Source of the DNA: Verrucomicrobiota bacterium | GTDB taxonomy: Bacteria > Verrucomicrobiota > Verrucomicrobiia > Limisphaerales > PALSA-1396 | Direction: 5' to 3' | DNA length: 64,000 nt | Assembly (NCBI GenBank): GCA_016200005.1 | Contig: JACQFP010000077.1 | Coordinates: 1 to 64,000 of the forward strand | Shown here: piece by piece, positions 27,227 to 35,540 of the stretch | How positions within the stretch are numbered: the stretch's first letter is position 1 | Layout: every line of letters starts with the position of its first letter | The notes under the pieces: model-generated | Seen by the model: the letters and a program-made list of their open reading frames with translations, nothing else | What the model was told of the DNA's origin: nothing | Databases searched by the model: none | Position numbers and translations under genes: made by a program

Positions 27227-27245
27227 GAACCAGTTGCGCGGCAAA

Positions 27246-27770
27246 TTAACTCGAAGCGCGCCGCAAGCGCCAGACCGAAAGCAGCGTGTAAATGGCCACG
27301 GCCAGCGCGTAGGCGATGATCCCCAGACCAACAGCGAGCGCAACCAACTGTCCGTCCGTGAAAAAAATCAGGACCGCTCCCACGCCGGAAATGAGCGCGG
27401 TTTGCGCCAATAAGCAGAGCAGATAAAGCGAGATGCGGGTTTCCTGCAACCGTTCGACATGCCAGTTGCGATATACTTCTTCACCCAAAGACCGCATCAG
27501 CCAGGCGGATTGAAAATTCCGCGCCGCCACGAGCACGCTGGTTGTGCTGATCACGATGGCAGGCAGGGGCCAGCCGGCAAATGTCACGCAAAGAACCAGG
27601 TTGACCACCGCGCCCCATTTCCAGCCGAGTTTTTTCGCCAGCGGATTGCCTTCCAAAACCAGGTTCGGCGTGGCGATCCAGGTGCTCAGAAAATCCATTC
27701 CGCGGGCAAAGACCAGCAGCACGAGCAAAAAGAAATACTCGCGGCTGGCGAAGGGAACTGGGTCATCCAT
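27246..27770 (-). CDS. small integral membrane protein, unknown function
   Basis: 174 residues with about four hydrophobic spans (YFFLLVLLVFARG, VVNLVLCVTFAGWPLPAIV, LYLLCLLAQTALISGV, LVALAVGLGIIAYALAVAIYTLL). The N-terminal stretch GMDFLSTWIATPNLVLEGNPLAKKLG has the Asp ... E-x-NP pattern seen in some small uncharacterised membrane families (DUF5658-like), but I cannot assign it firmly. It stops 19 nt before the trpE start on the same strand, so the two may be co-transcribed. Confidence 0.7.
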   Translation of the reverse strand: MDDPVPFASREYFFLLVLLVFARGMDFLSTWIATPNLVLEGNPLAKKLGWKWGAVVNLVLCVTFAGWPLPAIVISTTSVLVAARNFQSAWLMRSLGEEVYRNWHVERLQETRISLYLLCLLAQTALISGVGAVLIFFTDGQLVALAVGLGIIAYALAVAIYTLLSVWRLRRASS

Positions 27771-27773
27771 AAA

Positions 27774-27906
27774 TTAAGCTCCAAGTTCCAAGCTCCAAGC
27801 TCCAGAGAACATCCAACATCCAAACTTCATTTGAGACGGAGCAACGGCGGTTTTGGGCTTTGGTGCTTGGTGTTTCTCTGGAGCTTGGATGTTGGTGCTT
27901 GGGGCT
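27774..27906. repeat. long imperfect inverted repeat of the CCAAGCTCCAAG type
   Basis: The left arm contains AGTTCCAAGCTCCAAGCTCC and then GAACATCCAACATCC. The right arm contains TGGTGCTTGGTG, CTCTGGAGCTTGG and ATGTTGGTGCTTGG. The arms pair imperfectly around a unique centre of about 40 bp. It fills the whole gap between the membrane-protein gene and hisI and is probably non-coding, forming a large hairpin in RNA from either strand. Confidence 0.8.
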
Positions 27907-27916
27907 TCTTCAGGTT

Positions 27917-28306
27917 TCACTTCTTTTTGTACATTTGCTCCGGCGTTTCCAATTGTTTCTCCGTCACGCGAAACGTTTCGCCCTTGCCTTCGACCGAGCG
28001 GAAGAAACAGGATTTGTAGCCTTCGTGACAGGCCGCACCAATTTGCTCGACTTGAATCAGCAACACGTCGCCGTCGCAATCGAACGCAATGTCTTTTACC
28101 TGTTGGGTGTGGCCGCTGGTCTCGCCTTTCATCCAGAATTTCTGGCGCGAGCGGCTCCAGAAAACCGTTTTGCCGGTCGCGATGGTTTTTTCCAGCGAGG
28201 CGCGGTTCATCCACGCCATCATCAACACGCGCTCGGTTTTTTGTTCCTGGACGATCGCGGGGATCAATCCGTTCGAGTCAAATTTCAATTTGTCGTAAAA
28301 GCTCAT
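27917..28306 (-). CDS. hisI: phosphoribosyl-AMP cyclohydrolase
   Basis: 129 residues, a stand-alone HisI without a fused HisE domain. It opens the adenine ring of phosphoribosyl-AMP in the third step of histidine synthesis, in the cytoplasm. Visible motifs are [35 protein letters not shown], the metal-binding DCDGD, and [13 protein letters not shown] with the zinc-binding cysteines. The start [20 protein letters not shown] fits the family. The his genes in the window are scattered: hisF lies 2.2 kb upstream on the same strand, beyond the transporter and DUF2262-like genes. Confidence 0.95.
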   Translation of the reverse strand: MSFYDKLKFDSNGLIPAIVQEQKTERVLMMAWMNRASLEKTIATGKTVFWSRSRQKFWMKGETSGHTQQVKDIAFDCDGDVLLIQVEQIGAACHEGYKSCFFRSVEGKGETFRVTEKQLETPEQMYKKK

Positions 28307-28385
28307 GCGGCACGCATTTTAGATTTGCGATGGGCGATTTGCGATTGAAAAGAAGTTGAAATCGGGAAATTCGCGTCAAAGACCG

Positions 28386-29618
28386 TCAGTTCACTAACAA
28401 CACAATCACCATGCCCGCGACGGTCGTCAGAATCGTGACCGGAATGCCGAACTTGGCGTAATCCCAGAAGCCCACTTCCGCATGCCCCCGCGCCGACTCG
28501 ACGACGATGATGTTGGCCACCGAGCCGAGGATGGTGAGGTTGCCGGCAAACGTCGTGGCGAGCGCCATGACCTTCCACATCAACTCTGGCTGTGCGAAAT
28601 TGCCAATCCATTTCCCGGCCACGAGCACAAACGGTACGTTGGAGAAAACGTTCGAGCCGAGCGCGGAGAACCACGCAAAATTCCACGCCTGACTGGGCGC
28701 CGACGTTCCGAAAACGCCCCGCACCTTGTCGTAGGCCTGATCGGGCAGGCCCGTTCCATTCAATCCCTCAACGACGACGAACAGCGCCGCGAAGAAGACC
28801 AACAGATGCCAGTCCACCAGCTTGAGCACCTCGTGCGTGTCGCGCCGCGCAAGCACCATGATTAGCGCGCCGCCCGCCAGCGCGGTCCAGGGCAGATTCA
28901 AACCCGCCATGAACCCAACGAACACCAGCGCCAGCACCACGAGTGTGGTGATCAACAACCGCCGATCCAGCTTGCGCGGTTGTCTTTCGGGCCGATGGAT
29001 GGCTGTATTGGCCAGAACTTTGCGGAAGCCAAACGAGAGCACCGCGTATTGAATCGCCAGTCCCGCCACCGCCACCGGCAACAGCGAAGCGGAGAATCGT
29101 AGGAAGGGAATTCCTGAAAGATGGCCGATGATCATGTTTTGCGGATTACCCACCAACGTGGCGACGCTGCCGACGTTGGCGCTCATCGCCAGCGCGAGCA
29201 GATAGGGTGGGAGCGGCAACTTGCCCTTGACCATTACGGCCACGACCAGCGGCGTCAGCATCAGGCACACCGTGTCATTCACAAGCAACGCCGACAGAAT
29301 CCCCGACGTGCAGATCAGGTAAAGCAGAAGCGATTGCGGTGTCTTGGCCTTGCGTAGGATCCAGTCCGCCGCCCAATCGAAGAAGCCCGCGAGGAACAGA
29401 TACGCGGCGATGATCATCATCCCCAGCAGCAGCACCAGCGTGTCGTAATCCACCGAGTGATACACCCGCTCCGGCGTCATCACGCCGCACGCGACCATCA
29501 AAACCGCGCCGAGCAAGGCGGCGGCGGGCCGGTTCAACGGCAGCACCTTCAACCGCCGCCCGCTGATCAGCAGGTAGGTGAAGCAGAAAATCGCAATGGC
29601 TATGATTTCTTTTTCCAT
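28386..29618 (-). CDS. ArsB/NhaD/SLC13-type ion transporter
   Basis: 410 residues with about ten hydrophobic spans and no soluble domain. The segment [22 protein letters not shown] is the re-entrant NPxNxxIG signature of the ion-transporter superfamily, and a second half-site lies at [16 protein letters not shown]. Members export arsenite or exchange Na+/H+, or take up di- and tricarboxylates or sulfate. The substrate cannot be read from the sequence, and no ars genes are adjacent. It is bounded by hisI downstream and a DUF2262-like gene upstream on the same strand. Confidence 0.85.
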   Translation of the reverse strand: MEKEIIAIAIFCFTYLLISGRRLKVLPLNRPAAALLGAVLMVACGVMTPERVYHSVDYDTLVLLLGMMIIAAYLFLAGFFDWAADWILRKAKTPQSLLLYLICTSGILSALLVNDTVCLMLTPLVVAVMVKGKLPLPPYLLALAMSANVGSVATLVGNPQNMIIGHLSGIPFLRFSASLLPVAVAGLAIQYAVLSFGFRKVLANTAIHRPERQPRKLDRRLLITTLVVLALVFVGFMAGLNLPWTALAGGALIMVLARRDTHEVLKLVDWHLLVFFAALFVVVEGLNGTGLPDQAYDKVRGVFGTSAPSQAWNFAWFSALGSNVFSNVPFVLVAGKWIGNFAQPELMWKVMALATTFAGNLTILGSVANIIVVESARGHAEVGFWDYAKFGIPVTILTTVAGMVIVLLVN

Positions 29619-29657
29619 GGAGTTCTCAGGTTCTTGTTCTGAGCCTGATTCCGCGCT

Positions 29658-30464
29658 TCACCCTTCGATCCCGGCATCATTTGGGCCTTCAGAAAGTGTT
29701 CCGCTCACTCGTATCGAGTGTCCCCAAAATAAATCTCCGTCGTCATACCAGAATTCGAAACTGCCGTTCGGATTAACCGTAATTGAGTTAAGCGACATTT
29801 TGCTCTTGAACTGCTCCCGACTTAGTTCCTCTTCGTCTTCGCCCAGCCAAGTGTCGTTCTTCAGGTCAAGCAGTTTGGTCACCGCATATTCGGCGATTCG
29901 CTCGCTCCAATCGCGTTGTGAGTTCCAGAGCGCTTGTGCAAGTGCGAGTGACTGTTTGATTTCCTTGGACTCGTCCGTGGATAGGCTCAGCCTGATATTC
30001 TTTGAAGCCCAAGAAATCTCAGCTTCGTACCAGTTGACGCGACGATCCAAAGTGAAAACGCCAAACCGCTCGTCTCTATAAGTTACGGGCTTCTGCAATT
30101 CTAAAGCGCACCGTCGAAGATCCGCATCGGAGTCCTTTCCAATAATTTCGACCAGCAATCCCTGCGGTTTGCCAAAGGCGTTTTGTTCGGCTACACGGGC
30201 ACGCACGCGAACGCAATCGTATGGCGCGAATTCCTTCATAACCGAGTTGAGTTCTTTTTCAGTGACCTCCTTGCGGATTGTAAGCTTCCCGTTTTGGATG
30301 TTGTCGTCGGCATATTTCCATGCTTCAAAGGTCAACAACAGAATCCAAAGTCCCTTGCGGTCTGAACTACCGCCGGCCACTCCGCCGGCTTGAACCACGC
30401 CCAGAACCTCAGTGATGGGACTTTGGTTCAACTGCACCATCAATTGTTCTTCGAGGCTGGCCAT
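29658..30464 (-). CDS. DUF2262-like protein
   Basis: 268 residues, soluble, AT-richer than its neighbours. The C-terminal half reads FGVFTLDRRVNWYEAEISWA ... SFEFWYDDGDLFWGHSIRV, a pattern I associate with the DUF2262 domain. The N-terminal half contains a KLTIRKEVTEKEL ... VRVRARVAE segment of unknown role. Its ATG overlaps the hisF stop (TAATG at 30463), so it is translationally coupled to hisF, yet nothing links it to histidine synthesis. Function unknown. Confidence 0.72.
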   Translation of the reverse strand: MASLEEQLMVQLNQSPITEVLGVVQAGGVAGGSSDRKGLWILLLTFEAWKYADDNIQNGKLTIRKEVTEKELNSVMKEFAPYDCVRVRARVAEQNAFGKPQGLLVEIIGKDSDADLRRCALELQKPVTYRDERFGVFTLDRRVNWYEAEISWASKNIRLSLSTDESKEIKQSLALAQALWNSQRDWSERIAEYAVTKLLDLKNDTWLGEDEEELSREQFKSKMSLNSITVNPNGSFEFWYDDGDLFWGHSIRVSGTLSEGPNDAGIEG

Positions 30465-31237
30465 TACAGTCTCACGGGAATGTTTTGCTTCGCCAAAAAT
30501 TGTTTCACATCGCCGACGGTGTAGGTGCCGAAGTGGAAAATACTCGCGGCGAGGACGGCGTCGGCTTTGCCTTCGAGCAGCACCTCGGCCATGTGTTCCA
30601 AACTCCCCGCGCCACCGCTGGCCACCACCGGCACGCCCACGGATTCGCTGATGCGTCGCGTGATGACGAGGTCGAAACCGGCTTTCGTGCCGTCGGCGTC
30701 AATCGAATTCAAGACGATTTCGCCCGCGCCGAGCGACACGGCGCGTTTGGCCCATTCCACGGCATCGAGGCCGGTGGCTTTGCGGCCGCCGTGCGAGAAG
30801 ACTTCCCATTTGTCCGGCGCGACGCGCTTGGCGTCAATCGAGACGACGATGCATTGGCTGCCGAACTTTTCCGCGCCATGCCGGATCAGGTCGGGATTGG
30901 CCAGAGCGCTGGAGTTGATGCTGGTCTTGTCCGCGCCCGCGCGCAGCATGGTGTACATGTCGTCCACGGACTTGATGCCGCCGCCGACGGTGAGTGGCAT
31001 GAAGCATTGATCCGCCGCGCGTTCGATCACGTCCACCATCGTGCCGCGACCGTGCGCGGTGGCGGTGATGTCGAAAAACACCATTTCGTCCGCGCCCTGT
31101 TCGTTGTAGCGCAGAGCGAGTTCGACGGGGTCGCCGACGTTGCGCAAGCCCCCTTTCTCGGCGACACCGAACTGGACGCCGCGAGTGACTTTGCCGTCGT
31201 GAACGTCGAGGCACGGAATGACACGTTTGGCGAGCAT
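30464..31237 (-). CDS. hisF: imidazole glycerol phosphate synthase subunit HisF
   Basis: 257 residues from [20 protein letters not shown]; a start four codons earlier is possible. HisF is the cyclase subunit of the HisHF complex. It joins ammonia from HisH to PRFAR to give imidazole glycerol phosphate and AICAR. Signatures are the catalytic Asp in [39 protein letters not shown] and [13 protein letters not shown]. No hisH or hisA lies in the window. It is followed directly by the DUF2262-like gene. Confidence 0.96.
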   Translation of the reverse strand: MLAKRVIPCLDVHDGKVTRGVQFGVAEKGGLRNVGDPVELALRYNEQGADEMVFFDITATAHGRGTMVDVIERAADQCFMPLTVGGGIKSVDDMYTMLRAGADKTSINSSALANPDLIRHGAEKFGSQCIVVSIDAKRVAPDKWEVFSHGGRKATGLDAVEWAKRAVSLGAGEIVLNSIDADGTKAGFDLVITRRISESVGVPVVASGGAGSLEHMAEVLLEGKADAVLAASIFHFGTYTVGDVKQFLAKQNIPVRL

Positions 31238-31397
31238 GACGTCATTCAAACTTGGAATTGCGAAAGAATCAACAGTTTGCTGGATGCTGCTGAATCACGT
31301 CGAAACACCGGCGAGCAAAACAATTTACCAGCGGTCTAATTCGTGATAAGTTGCAACGCGAATAAAGAGTAACACTTACCGTCGAAGGATGATGACT

Positions 31398-31970
31398 ATG
31401 AAAAAGCTCTTGTTGACTGTTTTTGTGGTTGGATTTGCCCTCTCAACCCAGGCCGGACATTTCCATGGTGGCGGCTGGCACAGGGGCTATTGCTATCGCG
31501 GGGGCTATGGGTTTTACCCGGGATTCTCGCTCTCGGTTGGCTACCCTGCTTACGCTTATTACCCTGACTCCTATTATTCCTACGCCGACTATGGTTACTA
31601 CGGCTATTACGACGTGGGCCGTCCCAATTATGCGGTGGGCGGGACTTTGCTGGGCGCGTTGACCGGCGGGCTCATCGGCAACAGCTTCCATCATCAAGGC
31701 TGGGAAGGCGCGGCGATCGGTGCGGGCGCGGGATTGCTGCTCGGCGGAATCGCGGAGGACGCGGCGCGCCGACAAGAGCGCAGAGTTGCAGCGACGATGT
31801 ATCAAGCGAGTCCAGCGCCACAACCCCAGATGCAAGCGCAGCCTCAACCGCAGTCAAGCCCTCCGCAAAGCCAGATCACGTCAAAGCCCTGCGCGACTTC
31901 CACCTATTACTGGACTACGCGACCGCAGATTGCCGACGCTCCGCGCGTGCCGGACGCGCCGGGCTTCTGA
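31398..31970 (+). CDS. secreted glycine-zipper, Gly/Tyr-rich protein
   Basis: 190 residues from ATG 31398, chosen because GAAGG lies 9 nt upstream; ATG 31389 would overlap that site. A signal peptide (KKLLLTVFVVGFALSTQAG) is followed by a Gly/Tyr-rich stretch (about residues 20-75). A glycine zipper GALTGGLIGNSFHHQGWEGAAIGAGAGLLLGGIA comes next, of the two-helix kind seen in outer-membrane 17-kDa-antigen-like proteins. The C-terminus is a Gln/Pro-rich tail (PQPQMQAQPQPQ). It is likely exported and membrane-associated; its precise role is unknown. Confidence 0.75.
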   Translation: MKKLLLTVFVVGFALSTQAGHFHGGGWHRGYCYRGGYGFYPGFSLSVGYPAYAYYPDSYYSYADYGYYGYYDVGRPNYAVGGTLLGALTGGLIGNSFHHQGWEGAAIGAGAGLLLGGIAEDAARRQERRVAATMYQASPAPQPQMQAQPQPQSSPPQSQITSKPCATSTYYWTTRPQIADAPRVPDAPGF

Positions 31971-31972
31971 TT

Positions 31973-32170
31973 GAAATCCGAAATCCGCATGTCGAAATCC
32001 GAAACAAATCCGAATTCCGAAACCCGAACGGAACGCAGGCTTCAGCCTGCTTCAACGTTTGTTTGCAGCCAGGTGTCCGAGCAGCCTGAAGGCGGCGTGC
32101 CTTTCCTTTCGATTATGACATTCGGGCTTCGGGCTAGTTTCGGCTTTCGGGTTTCGGCCTTCGGATTTAA
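31973..32170. repeat. GAAATCCGAAATCC-type inverted repeat with a nested GGAACGC-type palindrome
   Basis: The left arm is a run of GAAATCCG units (31975-32028), and the right arm is TTCGGGCTTCGGG ... TTTCGGCCTTCGG (32121-32168). Between them, 32030-32057 is a second palindromic motif, GGAACGCAGGCTTC / GCCTGCTTCAACG, whose relative lies inverted at 34248-34273. The repeat separates the glycine-zipper gene from lpoB and holds no gene I would call. Confidence 0.85.
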
Positions 32171-32190
32171 CCACTGACAATTTACCAAAC

Positions 32191-32817
32191 ATGAAACCAT
32201 CCATCACCAAACTGTTTATTCCCCTCACCAGTGCTGTCCTCCTTGTCGGCTGCGCCTCCAGCGGCGTCAAGAATCCTTCCGGCGTGCCCGTCACGCGCAT
32301 GAACGCGGACGAGCAGGGCTTCGTCGCCGGCACGGGCGTCGAATCGCAGGACCTCGTGGCCGTCAGCGACAAGATGGCGCGCAACATCCTCGGCATCCAG
32401 CAAATCGCCAGTGCCACCGTGCCGCCCATCATCGTGCTCGATCCGGTGGAAAACAAAACGCGCTTCCCGATCAACAAAGACATCTTCCTCACGCGCATCC
32501 GCTCCGAGTTGAACAAGAAATCCGGCGGCAAGGTGACGTTCCTGGCGCGCGAGCGCATGGCCGCATTGGAAAAGGAGCGCAACCTCAAACGCGAAGGCGC
32601 GGTCACGGCTACTAGCGACCCGAAGCTGCAGGAGTTCAAGGGCGCGGACTATTTCCTGACCGGCTCGCTGGAGGGATTGTCCACGCGCACGAAAGCCGGC
32701 ACGAGCGATTACATCCTGTATGCGTTTCAACTGATTGACGCGCGCACCAGCGCCATCGTCTGGGAAGACAACGCCGAAATCAAAAAACAAGGGCTGGAGG
32801 ACGCGGCGTATCGGTAA
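32191..32817 (+). CDS. lpoB: LpoB-like penicillin-binding-protein activator lipoprotein
   Basis: 208 residues. The lipoprotein signal ends LLVGC at Cys20, so the protein should be lipid-anchored, in proteobacteria in the outer membrane, where LpoB stimulates PBP1b peptidoglycan synthesis. The C-terminal part is diagnostic: GADYFLTGSLEGLSTRTKAG, YILYAFQLIDARTSAIVWEDNAEIKKQG. It is normally grouped with COG3014 and YcfL-like lipoprotein genes, both found 1.5 kb downstream. Between them lie a HEPN-MNT pair and a second copy of the last 59 bp of this gene. No PBP gene is in the window. Confidence 0.88.
   Translation: MKPSITKLFIPLTSAVLLVGCASSGVKNPSGVPVTRMNADEQGFVAGTGVESQDLVAVSDKMARNILGIQQIASATVPPIIVLDPVENKTRFPINKDIFLTRIRSELNKKSGGKVTFLARERMAALEKERNLKREGAVTATSDPKLQEFKGADYFLTGSLEGLSTRTKAGTSDYILYAFQLIDARTSAIVWEDNAEIKKQGLEDAAYR
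32758..32816 (+). repeat. direct repeat, copy 1 (3' end of lpoB)
   Basis: 59 bp encoding VWEDNAEIKKQGLEDAAYR. It is repeated at 33607-33665 with four differences, all at synonymous third positions. The two copies bracket the HEPN-MNT pair. Confidence 0.95.
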
Positions 32818-32862
32818 CTCACAAAGCTTCCTTTTGACCCGGCACTGAATTAGAATGAAGTG

Positions 32863-33183
32863 ATGAAAACGCTCGACAAGAATGTGCTTGAGACTGTCAC
32901 GCAAAGACTGGTGGCGGAATTCCAGCCCGAACAAGTCTGGCTTTACGGCTCGCACGCTTGGGGCAATCCGCACGAAAGCAGCGACGTTGACCTTTTCGTC
33001 GTCGTGCCGCACAGCGAGGAGACGCCCATCCGCCGTTCGCAGCGCGCGCATCGTTGTTTGCGCGGCTTGCGGATGCCCAAAGACGTTTTGGTCGAAACCC
33101 GCCGGGAAGTGGATCGCGTCAAGGGACTCAAAACGTCGCTTGAAAACGCGATCTTGAGCCGAGGGCGGAGGCTCTATGGCTGA
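32863..33183 (+). CDS. MNT-type minimal nucleotidyltransferase
   Basis: 106 residues from ATG 32863 (a GTG directly before it is an alternative). It contains LYGSHAWGNPHESSDVDLFVV, an exact GS-x10-DxD nucleotidyltransferase motif with the metal-binding aspartates. MNT proteins of HEPN-MNT pairs act as antitoxins, some of them by AMPylating the HEPN ribonuclease partner. Here the reading frame overlaps the HEPN gene by 8 nt, the standard layout. The pair is inserted into a lipoprotein operon it has no functional link to. Confidence 0.9.
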   Translation: MKTLDKNVLETVTQRLVAEFQPEQVWLYGSHAWGNPHESSDVDLFVVVPHSEETPIRRSQRAHRCLRGLRMPKDVLVETRREVDRVKGLKTSLENAILSRGRRLYG

Positions 33184-33583
33184 CGCGCCCGCCCCTGATG
33201 CAAAGGCGTGGATGATCAAAGCTTGGCGCGACTTGGAGACCGCCCGCCGTGCGGCGACTGGTGAACCGCCCTTCTATGATGTGGCGGTTTATCATTGCCA
33301 GCAGGCGGCGGAGAAAGCCGTCAAAACCTTTCTCGTTCAGCATGGAAAACCGTACGAGAAAACCCACGACATCGAAGTGCTGATTGACCTTGCAGGCGAG
33401 GTTGAAGCGAGTTTCAGCAAACTGGCCGACGACGCCGATGCGCTGACTCCCTACGCGACGAGGTTCCGTTATCCCAACGCGACCTTCGCCGTCGAACCGC
33501 AGCCGGCCGAATACGCCGAAGCCGAGCAACACGCCCAGGCTGTTTACGATTTCGTTCTGAACCTGTTACCAAAGGGAGCATGA
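33176..33583 (+). CDS. HEPN-domain protein, probable toxin partner
   Basis: 135 residues, all helical. The motif YDVAVYHCQQAAEKAVKTFLVQHGKPYEKTHDIEVLI is the classic HEPN signature of the family that pairs with MNT nucleotidyltransferases. The R-x4-6-H ribonuclease motif found in active HepT-type toxins is not visible, so nuclease activity is doubtful, and it may be a degenerate or non-nuclease HEPN. It overlaps the MNT gene by 8 nt. It is followed after 2 nt by a 26-codon copy of the lpoB tail. Confidence 0.88.
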   Translation: MADAPAPDAKAWMIKAWRDLETARRAATGEPPFYDVAVYHCQQAAEKAVKTFLVQHGKPYEKTHDIEVLIDLAGEVEASFSKLADDADALTPYATRFRYPNATFAVEPQPAEYAEAEQHAQAVYDFVLNLLPKGA

Positions 33584-33585
33584 CC

Positions 33586-33666
33586 ATGAAGAAAAACAAA
33601 ATCAAAGTCTGGGAAGACAACGCGGAAATCAAAAAGCAAGGGCTGGAAGACGCAGCGTATCGGTAG
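33586..33666 (+). pseudogene. duplicated 3' end of lpoB with its own start codon
   Basis: ATG 33586 gives MKKNKIK fused to VWEDNAEIKKQGLEDAAYR, then TAG. The last 59 bp (33607-33665) match the lpoB end at 32758-32816 except for four synonymous changes. It therefore comes from a related functional lpoB gene, or from an old duplicate that was long under selection. GGGAG upstream of the ATG could support translation of a 26-residue peptide, but a remnant is more likely. Confidence 0.8.
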
Positions 33667-33710
33667 GAGAATAAGCTGCTGCAAATCAACTTAAATCGCT
33701 GGCAACGCTC

Positions 33711-34091
33711 GTGAAATTCAAGCGATCGAATGTAATCATTGCCGCGGTTGTTATCTTGCTCGGTGCATTGTGGATTCGAGGCTTTTGGTTTACCGAGGTA
33801 TTTCACTCGAGCAAACGCAAGGAGCCGAATCGGGCCGCTTTGATTCAAATCCGTGCAGCCGTAAATGTCGGTGCGTCACATGCAGACGTTTTGGCAGCTT
33901 ACTGGAGCAATCGCGCAGACGAACTCAAATTGTTCGCTGACAGGCCCACAGACTGGATCATTCAGATGCCTTTGGAATTTGGAGCAAGCGACTGGAAACT
34001 CTACATCGATTTCAAAGACGGGCGCGTGAACGCAGTCAAGGTCCGCACTTCTGACGGAGCAGCCAAAGATGGGCCGCCAGATAAGGAATAA
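33711..34091 (+). CDS. small membrane-anchored protein, unknown
   Basis: 126 residues with a GTG start. An N-terminal anchor (VIIAAVVILLGALWI) is followed by a soluble domain of about 95 residues containing DWIIQMPLEFGASDWKLYIDFKDGRVNAVKVRT. That beta-strand pattern is like the SmpA/OmlA-style small envelope proteins, but I cannot assign it. Base composition is AT-richer than lpoB, which suggests it arrived with the HEPN-MNT block. A weak ribosome-binding site lowers certainty about the start. Confidence 0.55.
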   Translation: MKFKRSNVIIAAVVILLGALWIRGFWFTEVFHSSKRKEPNRAALIQIRAAVNVGASHADVLAAYWSNRADELKLFADRPTDWIIQMPLEFGASDWKLYIDFKDGRVNAVKVRTSDGAAKDGPPDKE

Positions 34092-34159
34092 GTGCCGCCG
34101 CCCGTCACTCCTTGCATCTGGTCAAGAACGCAGCCCGAATTGTTAATAATGTTTTCACG

Positions 34160-34376
34160 AATGAAGGGATTAACGCCAAGACACCAGGACGCCAAGACGC
34201 AGGAGCGCGGCGTTCACGCCGCTTCATCGTCCATTCGCTTTCGGACATTGAAGCGGGCTGAAGCCCGCGTTCCGGAAACATTCAACATTCAACATTCAAC
34301 ATTCAACATCAGATTCCTGCATCGTTCACGCACCAGACCTTGGATGTTGAGCGTTGAATGTTGGATGTTGAATGTT
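34160..34376. repeat. cluster of four short palindromic repeat types
   Basis: In order: CGCCAAGAC-type units near 34167-34200; GCGGCGTTCACGCCGC at 34207-34222; TTGAAGCGGGCTG / AAGCCCGCGTTCC at 34248-34273 (the inverse of the copy at 32030); then ATTCAACATTCAACATTC (from about 34281) paired with GTTGAATGTTGGATGTTG (about 34353-34370). The right arm of the last repeat contains the start codons of the lipoprotein gene. Confidence 0.88.
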
Positions 34377-35540
34377 CTCCTTTTGACCTCTCTGCTTTTC
34401 ACCGGCTGCGCCACCACACCGCAGCACAACATCGCTTTGACCGGTGACATCATGGTGGATGGGCCGAAGATGATCGCCGAAGGCCCGCCGCGCGACAAAG
34501 TCCTCTGGCAATACCGCACGGCCGCCGCCGCCATGCGTCGTGGCGATTTCGCGACCGCCAAGCCACTGCTGGATGACGCGTTGCTGACGCTCGGCGGGAT
34601 TTACGGCAAGGACGCCGAGGCACGGAAGGCGCGCGGTTATTTCTCGCGTGAGGCGCGCAAGACATTCATCGGCGAGCCGTACGAGCGCAGCATGGCGTAT
34701 TTTTATCGCGGCGTGATTTACTGGATGGACGGCGAACTGGACAACGCCCGCGCCTGTTTCCGCAGTGCCGAGTTCGAGGACAGCGACGCCGAGAGCAACG
34801 AATACAAAGGTGATTGGGTGTTGCCCGATTACCTCGACGGCCACGCCACGACCAAGCTCGCGGGCGACGGCTCGGACGCGTTCAAGCGCGCACAGGCCAG
34901 TGCCAAGAACATCAATCTGCCGCCATACAACCCAAAGGCAAATGTGCTGTTCATCCTGGAGTTTGGGCCGGGGCCGTTGAAGTATGCGAGCGGGCAATAC
35001 GGCGAGGAACTGCGCTTCAGGACGCGCTCGTCGTCGATTGTCTCCGCGCGAATCAAAACCGGGAACATCAATCAACTCGTCGCGCCGACGGACGACGTGA
35101 ACTTTCAGGCGACGACGCGCGGCGGTCGAGTCATGGATCATGTCCTCGCGAACAAGGCGGTTTTCAAATCTGCCACGGACACCGCAGGCACGGCAGCCAT
35201 CATCAGCGGCGCAGTCCTCGCCGGCTCGCAAGCCGGTCGGCACAACGCGGGACAGGAAGTCGGTCTGGGCCTGGTGCTCGCCGGCATTGCGAGCAAGATT
35301 ATTTCCAGCAGCACCACGCCAGAGGCGGACACGCGCACTTGGGACAATCTTCCACAGTTCATCAGCTTTGCGGCCGTGCCATTGCCAGTGGGCCAGCACG
35401 CGGTAACCGTTGAGTTTCTTGACGCCAGTGGCAAGCCGGATGAAAAACTTTCCAAATTGATCAATGTCAACGTCGCGACGACCGACCGTGACAAAGTCGT
35501 GTTCGTGAGCGACACTTCAACCACACCACAGACACAATGA
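34344..35540 (+). CDS. COG3014-like lipoprotein
   Basis: 398 residues from ATG 34344, or 391 from ATG 34365. Both start codons lie in the right arm of an inverted repeat, and the repeat-encoded MLSVECWMLNV runs directly into the lipoprotein signal LLLTSLLFTGCATT (lipobox LFTGC). The mature part has a TPR-like helical section (AAAAMRRGDFATAKPLLDDAL, YFYRGVIYWMDGELDNARACFRSA). A C-terminal domain with a glycine-rich hydrophobic segment (AAIISGAVLAGSQAG) follows. Grouping with lpoB and a YcfL-like gene matches the known COG3014-COG5633-LpoB gene set. The open frame extends up to 34092, but that leader is only repeat sequence. Confidence 0.75.
   Translation: MLSVECWMLNVLLLTSLLFTGCATTPQHNIALTGDIMVDGPKMIAEGPPRDKVLWQYRTAAAAMRRGDFATAKPLLDDALLTLGGIYGKDAEARKARGYFSREARKTFIGEPYERSMAYFYRGVIYWMDGELDNARACFRSAEFEDSDAESNEYKGDWVLPDYLDGHATTKLAGDGSDAFKRAQASAKNINLPPYNPKANVLFILEFGPGPLKYASGQYGEELRFRTRSSSIVSARIKTGNINQLVAPTDDVNFQATTRGGRVMDHVLANKAVFKSATDTAGTAAIISGAVLAGSQAGRHNAGQEVGLGLVLAGIASKIISSSTTPEADTRTWDNLPQFISFAAVPLPVGQHAVTVEFLDASGKPDEKLSKLINVNVATTDRDKVVFVSDTSTTPQTQ

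Noticed and set aside
33176-33583. Calling the HEPN protein an active ribonuclease toxin
   Set aside because: No R-x4-6-H motif is visible in its sequence, so only the fold and the pairing with MNT are claimed.
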